Position numbers and translations under genes: made by a program. A DNA stretch of 31,935 bases, taken from NCBI RefSeq assembly GCF_000281045.1, contig NW_008246071.1, forward strand, positions 523,850-555,784. The letters are read 5' to 3'. The notes under the pieces were generated by a model. The model was not told where the DNA came from. It did not search any database and saw only the letters and a program-made list of their open reading frames with translations. Shown here in pieces: positions 9,229-18,689 of this stretch. The number at the start of each line of letters is the position of its first letter. The stretch's first letter is position 1. This DNA comes from Saprolegnia diclina VS20 (lineage: Eukaryota; Oomycota; Saprolegniomycetes; Saprolegniales; Saprolegniaceae).

Positions 9229-11259
9229 TTAGGCTTCTTCTTGGTTGTTGTCCTCGGCCAGCATCGGCGCCGCTGCCTCCTCGCTCGCCGACGCGATCAC
9301 TGTGAGCTCCTTGGCATCGTCGCCTTCGTCGTCGGTCGACTCGTCGTCGTCCTCGTCCGACGGCGCGCGCGGCGGCAAGAGCGCCGGCGCCGGTGTCGGC
9401 AGCAGCCGGACGGGACTACCGCCGGCCGAGCACGCGCTGCTGCTTCGACGCCGAAGGAAACCAGTCTTGTACTTGTGCGACTTGTTGAGAATCACGAGCT
9501 GGTGGCGGTCCACGAGGAGGCAGCCGCACTTGGCGCGCTATAGAGCGTCGGTACCCTACGAGCTGTATGGATCGGAGGAGTGTATACCTTGCCGAGGCCG
9601 TGGTCCTTGGAGGTCGAGAAGACCGTGATGAGCCGCGCGGCTTTGCTCAGCGCCACGCCCTGCGTGCACGCTTCGTGGGCGCGGACAACATGCGAATATT
9701 GATGGCGCGCCAAAAAGTCGTCGAGCGCCGTCGCGCCAAAGCAAATCGCACTGCCCCCCCGGGCGCTCTTGCCAAAGCCGTGCTTGTCCAAGCATACCTC
9801 CTAGCCGTTCATGAGGTTCCATTTGCGACCTGGCGACCAACTTGTACCTGGTCGAGTGCGACGGGGTCGGCCCACATGAGGTCTTCGGCCATTTGCAGCC
9901 ACACGGACTTGGACTCGGCGCCTTTCCCGAGTACGTCAAACGACGCGAGACGAGGAATCTACACGAGGCGCATCAGTTGAGGAGATGGGATTTCTCATAC
10001 ATTTTGAATCGAGTCGACTTGCCGCTCGTTCTCAATCGGGCCTAGTCAACGCATGAGCTGTTGGTCAGCAATGCTAAGACGTACGGGGAATGCCGCCGTG
10101 GGCACAGAACACGTCGTCGTCGATGACGGCAGCGAGTGGCATGCGATCAAAGGCATTATTGACCTATCGCAATCGTCCTAGCGCGCGTTGCTGCGCACGT
10201 GTGCACCTGGTGCCACACGATGCAGCCTTCGTCGTTCCCAAACCGCTTCTTGCATTGCGCGAGGAATGAGCCGATGCCGTAGTGCTCTTCCCAGCCGTTC
10301 ACGGCGCGCGTCTCGTGGTTGCCGCGCAGCATGACGACCTTGGTCGGGTGCATGATCTGGACAAGATATGTCCACATTAGCAATGCTGCATCCGAGTGGT
10401 ACCTTTTGCGCAAAGAGGTACGCGATGCACTCGAGCGACGAGAGACCGCGGTCGACATAGTCGCCGAGGAAGAGAAACGACCCGGCCGTCAAGCCCATCC
10501 CAAGGCGCCACAAGTTCTCCGAGAAGAATTTGAGGTCCGCGAGGTTGCCGTGGATGTCGCCAAACACATACACAGGACTCTAGACATCCATGGTTGTCAA
10601 GTGCGTGCGCCTCGAATTCGCATGTTCGTACTTCCATGGCCACGCAGCGCGCTTCGCTTTCAAAGATTGTTGCTACTTGCTGCGCGAGCGCGAGCAGATC
10701 CGTGCTAAACTCAAACGAGTTGAGGTATTGAATCGCCTTGAGCGGGTTGGTAAACGCCTAGAAATGGTGCCTGAGGTGCGCGCACTCGGACGCGACAGAT
10801 GAACCTCGCTCACACGCGCTGCGACGCGGTTTGGAATTTGCTTGGGAATCGCCCGAAGCACGTTGCTCGTCGCGATGCTCACGTGGCGCCCGAGACCCGC
10901 GGCGACGTGGCGCTCGCGCGGACCGTCGTCCGTCACGGAAAACATCGACGGCGCCATCGACCGAGCCGGCTTCTTCGCCCGCCCTTGGATCGCGCTGTCG
11001 CGCTCGGTCGTGAGGGCTTGCACCTGGAGCTGCATCTCGGCCATTTGATCGCGCAAGCGCTGTCGCTGCATGAGAAGATGCGTCACAGAGGAAGGCCGAC
11101 CTGGATCTCGAGAAGCTGCTGCTTGTGCACAATGTCGGCCTCCGTCTGGCGCCGAGGGCTCTGGACCGCATGGCGAAAGTGCTTGGCTCCCCGAGTGTAC
11201 GCGGCCCGCGGCGACCCGACTGCGTCGACCTTGTCCTCGTACGTCGCCATCCCGTCCAT
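9229..11259 (-). CDS. PPP-family Ser/Thr phosphatase with N-terminal coiled coil and acidic tail (10 exons, 541 aa)
   Basis: Exons in transcript order: 11101-11259, 10805-11065, 10632-10757, 10403-10579, 10207-10356, 10085-10163, 10001-10041, 9848-9958, 9588-9800, 9229-9537; total 1626 nt. PPP enzymes use two metals. The ligand motifs are present: GDIHGN (about 189), GDYVDRG (221), RGNHE (252), CAHGG (His 313) and RAHEA (His 410). The first 140 residues contain a Gln/Glu-rich coiled coil ([20 protein letters not shown]). The last 100 residues end in an acidic Ser/Asp/Glu tail. The canonical SAPNYC loop is replaced by FSTSKDHG, so this is not PP1, PP2A or calcineurin; its subfamily is unknown to me. 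The first intron (35 nt) is unusually short but needed to escape a stop. The start is the first ATG after an in-frame stop; an extra 5' exon cannot be excluded. Confidence 0.85.
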
Positions 11260-11617
11260 GCTCGACCTCGTGGAATGCTGTAACTAGAACTGGCTCGTAA
11301 CCGCTTCGACACCAAAATCCGGAAACGCATCCGGAAGCCATCCTAGCACTTGTACGCGAACATCGCAACACCACGTCGTCCCAGCGTCGTACCGGCCAGC
11401 CAAGACCACCAAGATTTTATATACTTGGATATTCATAGCCACTAGCATTGATCAAAGTCCTTGCGCGCCAACTCAAGTGCACTCGTGGTGCATTCGCTTG
11501 CGACAACAATGAATGCTCTCCAAGACCTTGCCCCATTCAAGTACGGTAGGAAAGTGAAATAGTGTATAGGGCACTCGATTAAGTGCGACTCTGGTGAAAC
11601 CGGTTCCAGTGTAACCG
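11260..11617. other. Divergent intergenic region, phosphatase / TPC-A
   Basis: This gap lies between the phosphatase start and the TPC-A start. No coding signal is seen. A TATA-like TGTATAG lies about 60 bp before the TPC-A ATG. The region presumably carries both promoters. Confidence 0.4.
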
Positions 11618-13911
11618 ATGGACGAGGCGGCCAAGGTGCGCGAGGCGGCGTGGCTTGTTGAGGACGCGTTCGTTGGCATCGCCCGCCCGCACCCCGACAG
11701 CTCGCAGTCCATTAACGTTGCATGCTTTAACCTCTCGTACCGACTCTACTACCCCCGGCGGCTCGCGGTGCTGCTCCTCCTCCTTCTCTCATATGTTGAA
11801 GTGCCCTTTTGGTGCCGCGGTGTCGATGCCCGTGCGCCGTGCGGAGACCCCGGCGCGTCTGTAACGCCGCTGACCTTTAACCTTCCGACGCTGTCGCGGT
11901 CGACGGCGTTGCTGGTCGAGTTGTGCTGCCTCGGCGTTGTCGGTGCGAGTGATCTCCTTCTCGTGGTCGCCCTTCGACGCCACTTTGCTGCTCGGCGCGA
12001 TCGGTACGCTCGTGTTTGTTTACGGAGGCTAATGACAATGAACATAGCGTCCTGGTACTGCTGCTCACTCTCGCCGCGTGCATGAACCGCCTTTTCCTTG
12101 ACGAATTTGCAGCTCAAGTCGCCCTTTTCTTGCGCCTCGGCATCTTTGTGCTGACGTTCCAGACGGTCCGGAGCACGTACCTCAAGATGTTTGCCGTGCT
12201 TAACAAGGTCCAGCACATTCTGAGCCTCGTCGCAGTGTACGTGTGCTTCTTTGGCTGGCTCGCTACGATCTTATTTCAAGACACTGCCGAAGTTACTCGC
12301 CCTTCGACACCTACGCTAACGCGTCTCACGCGCACTCTAGGCGGCACCATGTCGACGTACGTCGAGTCGTCGTGGCAAATGCTCATTTTGCTCACAACTG
12401 CCAACTTTCCCGACGTTATGCTGCCAGCGTACAACAAGAGCCGGTGGCAAGCGACCTTCTTTATCTTCTTCCTCTGCTTTGGGCTCTTCTTCCTTCTCAA
12501 CGTCATTCTCGCCCAAATCTTCTCCAATTACCAGCACATCGCATCGTCGGAAGCCATTGATCTCGACGACAACCGACAACGCATGCTCACCGAGGCGTAC
12601 GAGCTCCTGAGCAGCATGCGGCCACCGCCGTCCCCGCTGCAAGAAAAGCAAACACTCATGTACTCGACCTCGCCACGTCGACACCCGCTCAACATCGATG
12701 CCGGACCGAGCCTAGACGTGAGCTTGTGCCATCAAGTGCTGCTCGAGTTGCAGCGGTACCGTGCGGCGCCACGCACCACGCAGAGCCACCGCCTTTTGAT
12801 TGTGGAAGAGCTGGATGTCAAGGGTCTTGGCTTCATTGCGCGACATGACTTTACGCGCCTTTGCGAGGTCATGCTGACGATAACGCGTGCTCGCGTGCAC
12901 CAGCCGTCCGAGATACAGCGCTGGTGTCCGCGCTTTGCGTCCACGCATTGCTTCAGTGTCTTTTGTACGTAACCAATTTTCCTTGCGAGAAACGTCATTC
13001 ACTCGCATGTCGATACTAGGTCGCACGGTGCAGCACCGGTTCTTTGAACTCAGTATCGACATCCTCCTCGTCCTCAACGCGCTTGTCATCATGATCGAAT
13101 TTGCGACGCCGGCGCATGCAACCGGCTTGCGCAACTGGGAGCTCGTCGACTCGGGCTTCTCACTGGTCTACGTGCTTGAAATGCTCTGCAAGCTGCTCGT
13201 TTACGGCGCCAGCGCATACTGGGATGACGGTCGAAACCGTTTCGACGCGCTCATCACCGTGACTTCGCTTGTCATCGATGCTTACGCCTACATCCCGAAC
13301 GCGTACAACGACCACATGATGGTCAAGGTGCTTCTGACGACGCGCTGTCTTCGGATTCTTCGGCTCATCATGAACGTTTCCCACTACCGCGTCATCTTTC
13401 TGACGTGGCTGCGCCTCCTCCCCGTCGGCAAGAGCTTGCTTCTCGTGCTCTTTTGCAACATGAACCTCTTTGCTGCGCTCGGACACGTACTCTTTGGGGG
13501 AAAGATCACACCGAACCGCATGACGAGCGAGTTTCCCGCCTCGAGCTACACGACGAGTGGATACGCGGCCAACAACTTTAACGACATTCCGAGCGGCATG
13601 GTGACACTCTTCGAGCTCCTCGTTGTCAACAACTGGTTTGTAATCGCTGAGGGCCACGTGCTCGTGACGTCGATCTACGCGCGCTTCTTCTTTATCGCGT
13701 TTTGGCTCCTGGGCGTCATCTTGACGCTCAACCTCTTTGTGGCTTCGATTCTGGTGCGCAGTTCATGTCATGGTAGGCTCTGAAATACGGTGCGTAGGAC
13801 GCGTTCGCTCTGGAGTTTGCTTCGAACCAGCGTCAGATGACCGTCCTCAAGCCGTTCGCGACCACCAGTACCAGCAGTCCCTTGGCCCACACGTTCCTGC
13901 CATCGCCGTGA
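11618..13911 (+). CDS. Two-pore channel, copy A (4 exons, 716 aa)
   Basis: Exons: 11618-12003, 12048-12964, 13020-13753, 13798-13911. TPCs are endolysosomal/vacuolar cation channels with two six-helix repeats. Repeat I: S1 near LLLLSYVEVPFW, S2 near LVELCCLGVVGASDLLLV, S5 near VAVYVCFFGWLATILF, the TPC pore string LLTTANFPDVMLPAY, then S6. Repeat II: an S4 with arginines every third residue (RCLRILRLIM), pore DIPSGMVTLFELLVVNNW and S6 ILTLNLFVASIL, with DAF across the last intron. The repeat linker, where plant TPC1 has EF-hands, is degenerate here (ELDVKGLGF). Positions 12293-12340 match the site of an intron in copy B but begin TT instead of GT and are open in frame, so the model keeps 16 extra residues (211-226). 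Copy A lacks copy B's intron after S4 of repeat II. The C-tail is short. Confidence 0.9.
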
Positions 13912-14178
13912 CGGCACCACGGAATAGCGCAATATGTCTTCGTGGAATCAGATGTCATTGGCGAGATAGCCTTGAGAGCCATCCATTATCGCATGTAGTG
14001 AATACTTAGGCTGTCCACTGACGGTCGCTTTGAAAGGCATTTTAGACGGGTCAACGCAGCGGTTCGAAAACTTAAACCTTTGATTCGCAATGCTTACACG
14101 AATGATTTTACCAGAGCCACGATCTGCTACTTGCTACCACGGGTTGTGAATCGCGTCCCACGTCACGTTTACTCAAAG
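13912..14178. other. Spacer between TPC-A and the bis-lipoyl gene (tail-to-tail), with a duplicated segment
   Basis: No coding signal is seen, and in particular no 2-oxoacid acyltransferase catalytic domain continues from the neighbouring lipoyl gene. Positions 13945-13995 resemble 15678-15733, downstream of the TPC fragment. The shared parts are GAATCAGATGTCA and GAGAGCC[A/G]TCCATT, with small indels. This suggests that the 3' flank of a TPC gene was duplicated with it. Confidence 0.55.
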
Positions 14179-15003
14179 TCATTCGATCGAGCGCTTTCCG
14201 AACCCAGAAAGAATCCGAGCGAGTACGGATCGAATCCCAGCTTTGTTGCCGTCTTGCAGGGCTGCAGCCTTGACCGCAGCAGCGCGCTTCTGGGTCGCGG
14301 TCAGCGCAGCATTGGGGACCATATGGAAAAGACGCGCACCAACCTTGACAACGTCCTCGACCTTGACGAGCTGTTTTTGCATGACACCCGCACTGGGGGC
14401 GCGGACATCGACCGTGACCTTCTCCGTCTCGAGAACGAGAACAACTTCATCGACATCTACATGATCACCGGCATCTTTGGCCCAGCTAGCGACCGTGGCT
14501 TCCGAGATCTTGTCGCCCATCGACGGAACCTTGATCGTGATGGGAACACCAACCGTATCTGGGCCGGTAGGTGGCGCCGGCGTCGAAGCAGCACTGGTAG
14601 CGCCTTTAGTCAAGCGGAAAAGCGGAGCACCAACCAGCGCCGTGGCGCCGACTGTCGCCAAATGCTTGACAACGACACCTGCTTGCGGCGAGCGCACGTC
14701 CACCGAGAGCTTGTCCGTCTCGAGCACAACGACAACTTCATCGACCTCGACGGAGTCGCCGACCGCTTTGACCCACTTGACGACGGTACTCTCCGAGATC
14801 CGATTTCCCATCGAGGGCACGGGGACATCGGTCGTGCTGAACTCGCGACGCGCCACATTGGGCGTGGCGACCTGGACGTGGGCAACGGAGGTCATCGGGA
14901 CGCCGAGGCGAATGCCGTTGAAAGTCGCGGATGAGAGCGCAGGGACGCGGCGACCGGCTGTGAAGTGCGAAGGCGCGCGAACGGCCTTGAGCTTGTGGAG
15001 CAT
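14179..15003 (-). CDS. Stand-alone protein with two lipoyl domains, predicted mitochondrial (274 aa)
   Basis: A single exon. From the ATG at 15003 the first ~55 residues are rich in Lys, Arg, Ser and Ala with almost no acid (MLHKLKAVRAPSHFTAGRRV), resembling a mitochondrial presequence. Two biotinyl/lipoyl-attachment domains follow at about 59-131 and 157-229. Each has the conserved opening VPSMG and the target lysine in LETDKLSVDV (K98) and LETEKVTVDV (K195). A Thr/Pro linker joins them. Sequence style is closest to the 2-oxoglutarate dehydrogenase E2 (DLST) lipoyl domain. The E3/E1-binding domain and the CoA-acyltransferase catalytic domain are absent: the frame ends 45 residues after domain 2. 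A start at 15054 would add 17 residues. It lies antisense between the TPC copies. It could be a lipoyl-carrier subunit or the stable remnant of an E2 gene. Confidence 0.82.
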   Translation of the reverse strand: MLHKLKAVRAPSHFTAGRRVPALSSATFNGIRLGVPMTSVAHVQVATPNVARREFSTTDVPVPSMGNRISESTVVKWVKAVGDSVEVDEVVVVLETDKLSVDVRSPQAGVVVKHLATVGATALVGAPLFRLTKGATSAASTPAPPTGPDTVGVPITIKVPSMGDKISEATVASWAKDAGDHVDVDEVVLVLETEKVTVDVRAPSAGVMQKQLVKVEDVVKVGARLFHMVPNAALTATQKRAAAVKAAALQDGNKAGIRSVLARILSGFGKRSIE

Positions 15004-15290
15004 GAGTTTGTCAGTCCCAGAGCTCAGTCCCAGTGCCTTGTACATGTATCGCAAGGGTAGAAACTCCGTATCCGAACTATCCGGATGATGATTTAAAGTT
15101 GTTTTTCATTAAAATGGGCTCTGAGGCTGGCGACTCACGCATGGATCCCTGTGCACGTAGCGCCCAAAGCGACGCATGATGATAACCCGTGCGTGCGCTA
15201 ATCGTTTTAGTATCCAATTGATAGTTTGAAATGTGTGAAACGAATTTGTAAAAGCTACAAAAGCTCGCAAACACAAACATGAAGATACTG
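15004..15290. other. Upstream region of the bis-lipoyl gene
   Basis: No gene is recognisable. The minus-strand frame can extend the lipoyl gene start to 15054. The rest is AT-richer spacer leading into the TPC fragment. Confidence 0.4.
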
Positions 15291-15570
15291 CATTGTCATC
15301 GAGTTTACGAATATGCAATCGACGATGGCGGGTTCGTGGTCGCGGTGGGAAGCTGTTGCGACGTGCTTCTCGTGCCTCTTTCTGCTCGAAATGCTCCTCA
15401 AGCTCCTCGTGCTCGGTGTCCGCGAGTGTTGGCGCTCGGGGAAGAACCGGTTTGACGCGCTCATCACTGTCGCGTCCTTGACGATCGACATTTACGTGTA
15501 TATTCCCAACGCGTACAACAACGATGCAATCGTCAAGCACTGTTTCTCGTGCGAAGAACAGTGCGTATGA
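15291..15570 (+). pseudogene. TPC gene fragment (repeat II, S1 to S3 region)
   Basis: This segment reads GSWSRWEAVATCFSC, then LLKLLVLGVREC and IDIYVYIPNAYN, matching repeat II S2-S3 of TPC-B. At the DNA level 15330-15519 and 17657-17846 are 190 nt long with no indel and about five mismatches by my count. Similarity starts at the end of S1 (GTCATCGAGTTTACGA) and breaks off before S4. No exon signals, pore or S6 follow. TPC-like 3' flank similarity is found further right (15678-15733), suggesting an internally deleted copy. The near-identity implies recent duplication, or gene conversion from TPC-B. It cannot encode a channel. Confidence 0.85.
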
Positions 15571-16161
15571 GTTTCTTTGCACTCCCGATACATGAATTAT
15601 GTTGTTGGCGTTCGGTTGTATTAGGTCAAATTTTGACCTTGGAGCCAGATCCAAGTCACGAGAGCCATCCATTGGTTGAATCAGATGTCAGTCGCGCGAT
15701 GACGTGCCGTGAGAGCCGTCCATTCCCGCACATCGTCGGTGCACCTCGCTCCCTATGCCTAATTGCAGCCTTGACAGCTATAAAGGTACGAGTAGCAAGG
15801 CGAGATGGAGCCAACGCTCGCATGGTGATAGCCCCGACGACGACTGTGATGTGGCTCGAGGCCCGGATGTGGAGTGCACATCCCAATGTCCTATTTAGGA
15901 TCCGACCCCTTGGGCAACATTCGCTCTAAGGCAGGAGCTCTCACTGACAATGCGGCGGCAAGTCTGTGCCCTCTACTACAGTAGTATCTACCGTGCGACG
16001 AGCAATACCCGGTAGAAGGTGACAGTACCATTCGGCTGCCTTTGTCCACCATGAGACTTTGTCTGCTGGGCGATATAGCAATCGCTTGTTGGTCGCGCCT
16101 AATTAGGATCGACACCCGATCTTGGCGATCAGCAACGTGGCAGTGTCAAATTTCGTCAAGG
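15571..16161. other. Spacer with duplicated TPC 3'-flank sequence, upstream of TPC-B
   Basis: No gene is recognisable. Positions 15659-15733 contain two GAGAGCC[A/G]TCCATT copies and one GAATCAGATGTCA block shared with the flank of TPC-A. The rest presumably includes the TPC-B promoter. Confidence 0.45.
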
Positions 16162-18574
16162 ATGCTCCAGCAACCGCTGCTCGAGCTCGGGCCCGAGGAC
16201 CGCCACCTGGTCACCAAAGCCGCGTGGCTCGTCGAAGACGCCTTTCGCGGCTTTGAGAAGCCGCATCCGGACGCCACCGTGCGCGCCGTGCAGCTCCTCA
16301 AGCTCTACTACCGGCTACGCTACGTGCGCTATTTCGCCGTCACCGTCCTTCTCTCGCTCTCGTACATTGAGACGCCGTATTGGTGCGCCAACAGTGGCGA
16401 CCACCCGTGTGGCGACCCCGACGACGCCACGACGCCGCTGACGTTTGACATGGCGTGGCTCTCGGGCCGGCAGTCGATGGCGGTTGAAGTCGCCTGTCTC
16501 GCTATCATTTGGGGCAACGACATGCTTCTTCTCTCGTCGCTCAAGCGCAAGTACGCAGCGCGTCGCGACCGGTACATATATGCCTCCTTCTCGCAGCTCG
16601 CTCAGTCGGCGTAGGCTCGCCGTCTCGCTGCTGTACACGGCCGCGACCGTCAACGTTGTCGTGCGCCTCGCTGGGAACTTTGCCGATGCCGGTCGCGTCG
16701 CATCGTTCTTCCGCCTCTTGATCTTCGTTTCATCTCTTCGATCCGCGCGGTCGACGTACCAAAAGCTCTACTTTGTGCTCGGCGAGGTCGGCAACCTCCT
16801 CTGCCTCGTGGGGATTTACGTGCTCTTTTGCGGCTGGCTCGCGACGATTCTCTTCCGGGACACGCCGCAAGGTACTCGGATCCACCTGCCGACTACTTGA
16901 GTATCATGGACACCTGGGCATGTTTGCGTAGCCGCAATCACGTCGTCGTTTCTCGAGTCCTCGTGGCAGCTGCTCATTCTTCTCACGACGGCGAATTTTC
17001 CCGACGTCATGATGCCCGCGTACGCAATGCACCGCGCGAACGCCCTCTTCTTCATTTGCTTTGTGTTTTTCGGGCTCTTCTTCCTCATGAACGTCATTTT
17101 GGCCCAAGTCTTTTCCAACTTTCAGTGGGTGGCGTCGCGCGAAGCGGCTACGCACGCTGCCAACCGCGACCGGCTTCTCACCAAAGCCTTCCGCACGCTC
17201 GCCGCTGTCCAGAAAAGCCACACCAACGACGAGAGCGAAGACGAGCACATTGCATTGGATCTTCTCGTGTGCTTCTTCACCGAGCTCAACCAGTACAAGG
17301 TTATCAAGGCGCTCAAGAAGCGGCACATGAAGGACCTCTTCCACCAACTCGACGAGAACGACGACGGCCGCGTGTACGTGGCGCAGTTTATCGATATTTG
17401 CGACGTCATGCGCGCCTACATGAGCCTTCATCGCCCCAAGCCGAGCGAAGTCGACATGTTGTTTCCGGCACTGGCGTCGTCGCCCCGCTATCAACGCCTC
17501 TGTAAGAGATGCCATCAATCGGTTCTTATATACGTATTGCGTAGGCACCTACGTGACGCACCGCTGGTTTGAACTCTTCTTTGACGCGCTCCTCGTCATC
17601 AACGCGATCGTGATCGTCATCGAGTTTACGACGGATATCGACAATTTCTCCATGTCGGGTTCGTGGTCGCGGTGGGAAGCTGTTGCGACGTGCTTCTCGT
17701 GCCTCTTTCTGCTCGAAATGCTCCTCAAGCTCCTCGTGCTCGGCGTCCGCGAGTATTGGTACTCGGGGAAGAACCGGTTTGACGCGCTCATCACTGTCGC
17801 GTCCTTGACGATCGACATTTACGCGTATATTCCCAACGCGTACAACAGCCATACCATGGTCAAAGTCCTGCTGCTCGTGCGCTGCTTGCGTCTCCTCCGG
17901 CTCATCATGGCCGTCAAGCGGTACAACGTGAAGCGGTGACTGTCGATCCTCATTCGCGCTGGTGTAGCTACCGCGTGCTCTTCTCAGCATGGCTGCGACT
18001 CCTTCCTGTCGGCAAGAACATTCTGCTCGTGCTCTTTTGCAACATGAACCTCTTCGCCCTTGTGGGGCACCACCTTTTTGGCGGCAAAATCTCGCCGGCG
18101 ACGATGGACGCGCGCTATCCCAATGTGTCGTATACCGTGAACCGGTACTATGCCAACAACTTTAACGACATTCCAAGCGGCATGGTGACGCTCTTTGAGC
18201 TCCTCGTTGTCAACAACTGGTTCGTCATCGTCGATGGCCACGTCGCCGTCACGACCATCTACGCGCGCTTCTTCTTCATCAGCTATTGGATCGTTGGCGT
18301 CATTGTGACTCTCAACCTCTTCATTGCGTCGATCCTCGTACAGCGTCTCGAGTCGTCTCGAGCACTGACTCCATGGTGCTAGGACGCCTTCCTCGCCGAG
18401 TACGTTCAAGAGCGCACGATCGAAGCAGACATGCAACACGGCGACGACGACGAAGTGTCCCTACGCAAGAGCCTCTCGCGGCGGCAGCTTGCAGCGTCGA
18501 CGCGAGCGCAGCACCTCGCCGAGACTGGCGACAGCCACGAGACGGACGAGAACTCGGAGCAAGCGCGCGTGTGA
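16162..18574 (+). CDS. Two-pore channel, copy B, with EF-hand linker (6 exons, 724 aa)
   Basis: Exons: 16162-16571, 16615-16871, 16932-17501, 17545-17920, 17968-18337, 18383-18574; total 2175 nt. Paralogue of TPC-A: shared N-terminal KAAWLVEDAF, repeat I pore LLTTANFPDVMMPAY (about 239-253) and repeat II S4 RCLRLLRLIM with arginines every third residue. The repeat II pore DIPSGMVTLFELLVVNNW and S6 ending are also shared. Between the repeats, residues 363-374 (DENDDGRVYVAQ) form an EF-hand loop, with Gln replacing the usual Glu at position 12. The linker otherwise resembles plant TPC1. The acidic/basic C-tail is longer than in copy A. The start was chosen by alignment with copy A; an upstream in-frame Met lies at 16042. 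An ion channel of vacuolar/endolysosomal membranes gated by voltage, Ca2+ or lipid is expected from the family. Confidence 0.92.
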
Positions 18575-18689
18575 GGAGCATCAACAGTCAACGACGTGAT
18601 TTGTTTACTATAGTACACGCTAATAAGGGCTCTAGTCGTCCGTCGTCGTCGTCTATGGCGGCGGGAGAGATGGAGGAGATTGTGATAAA

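Noticed and set aside
12016-12047. TPC-A exon 2 starting at an in-frame ATG inside the intron
   Set aside because: Alignment with TPC-B shows a standard GT-TAG intron joining ARRDR to the next helix in phase; the ATG is intronic.
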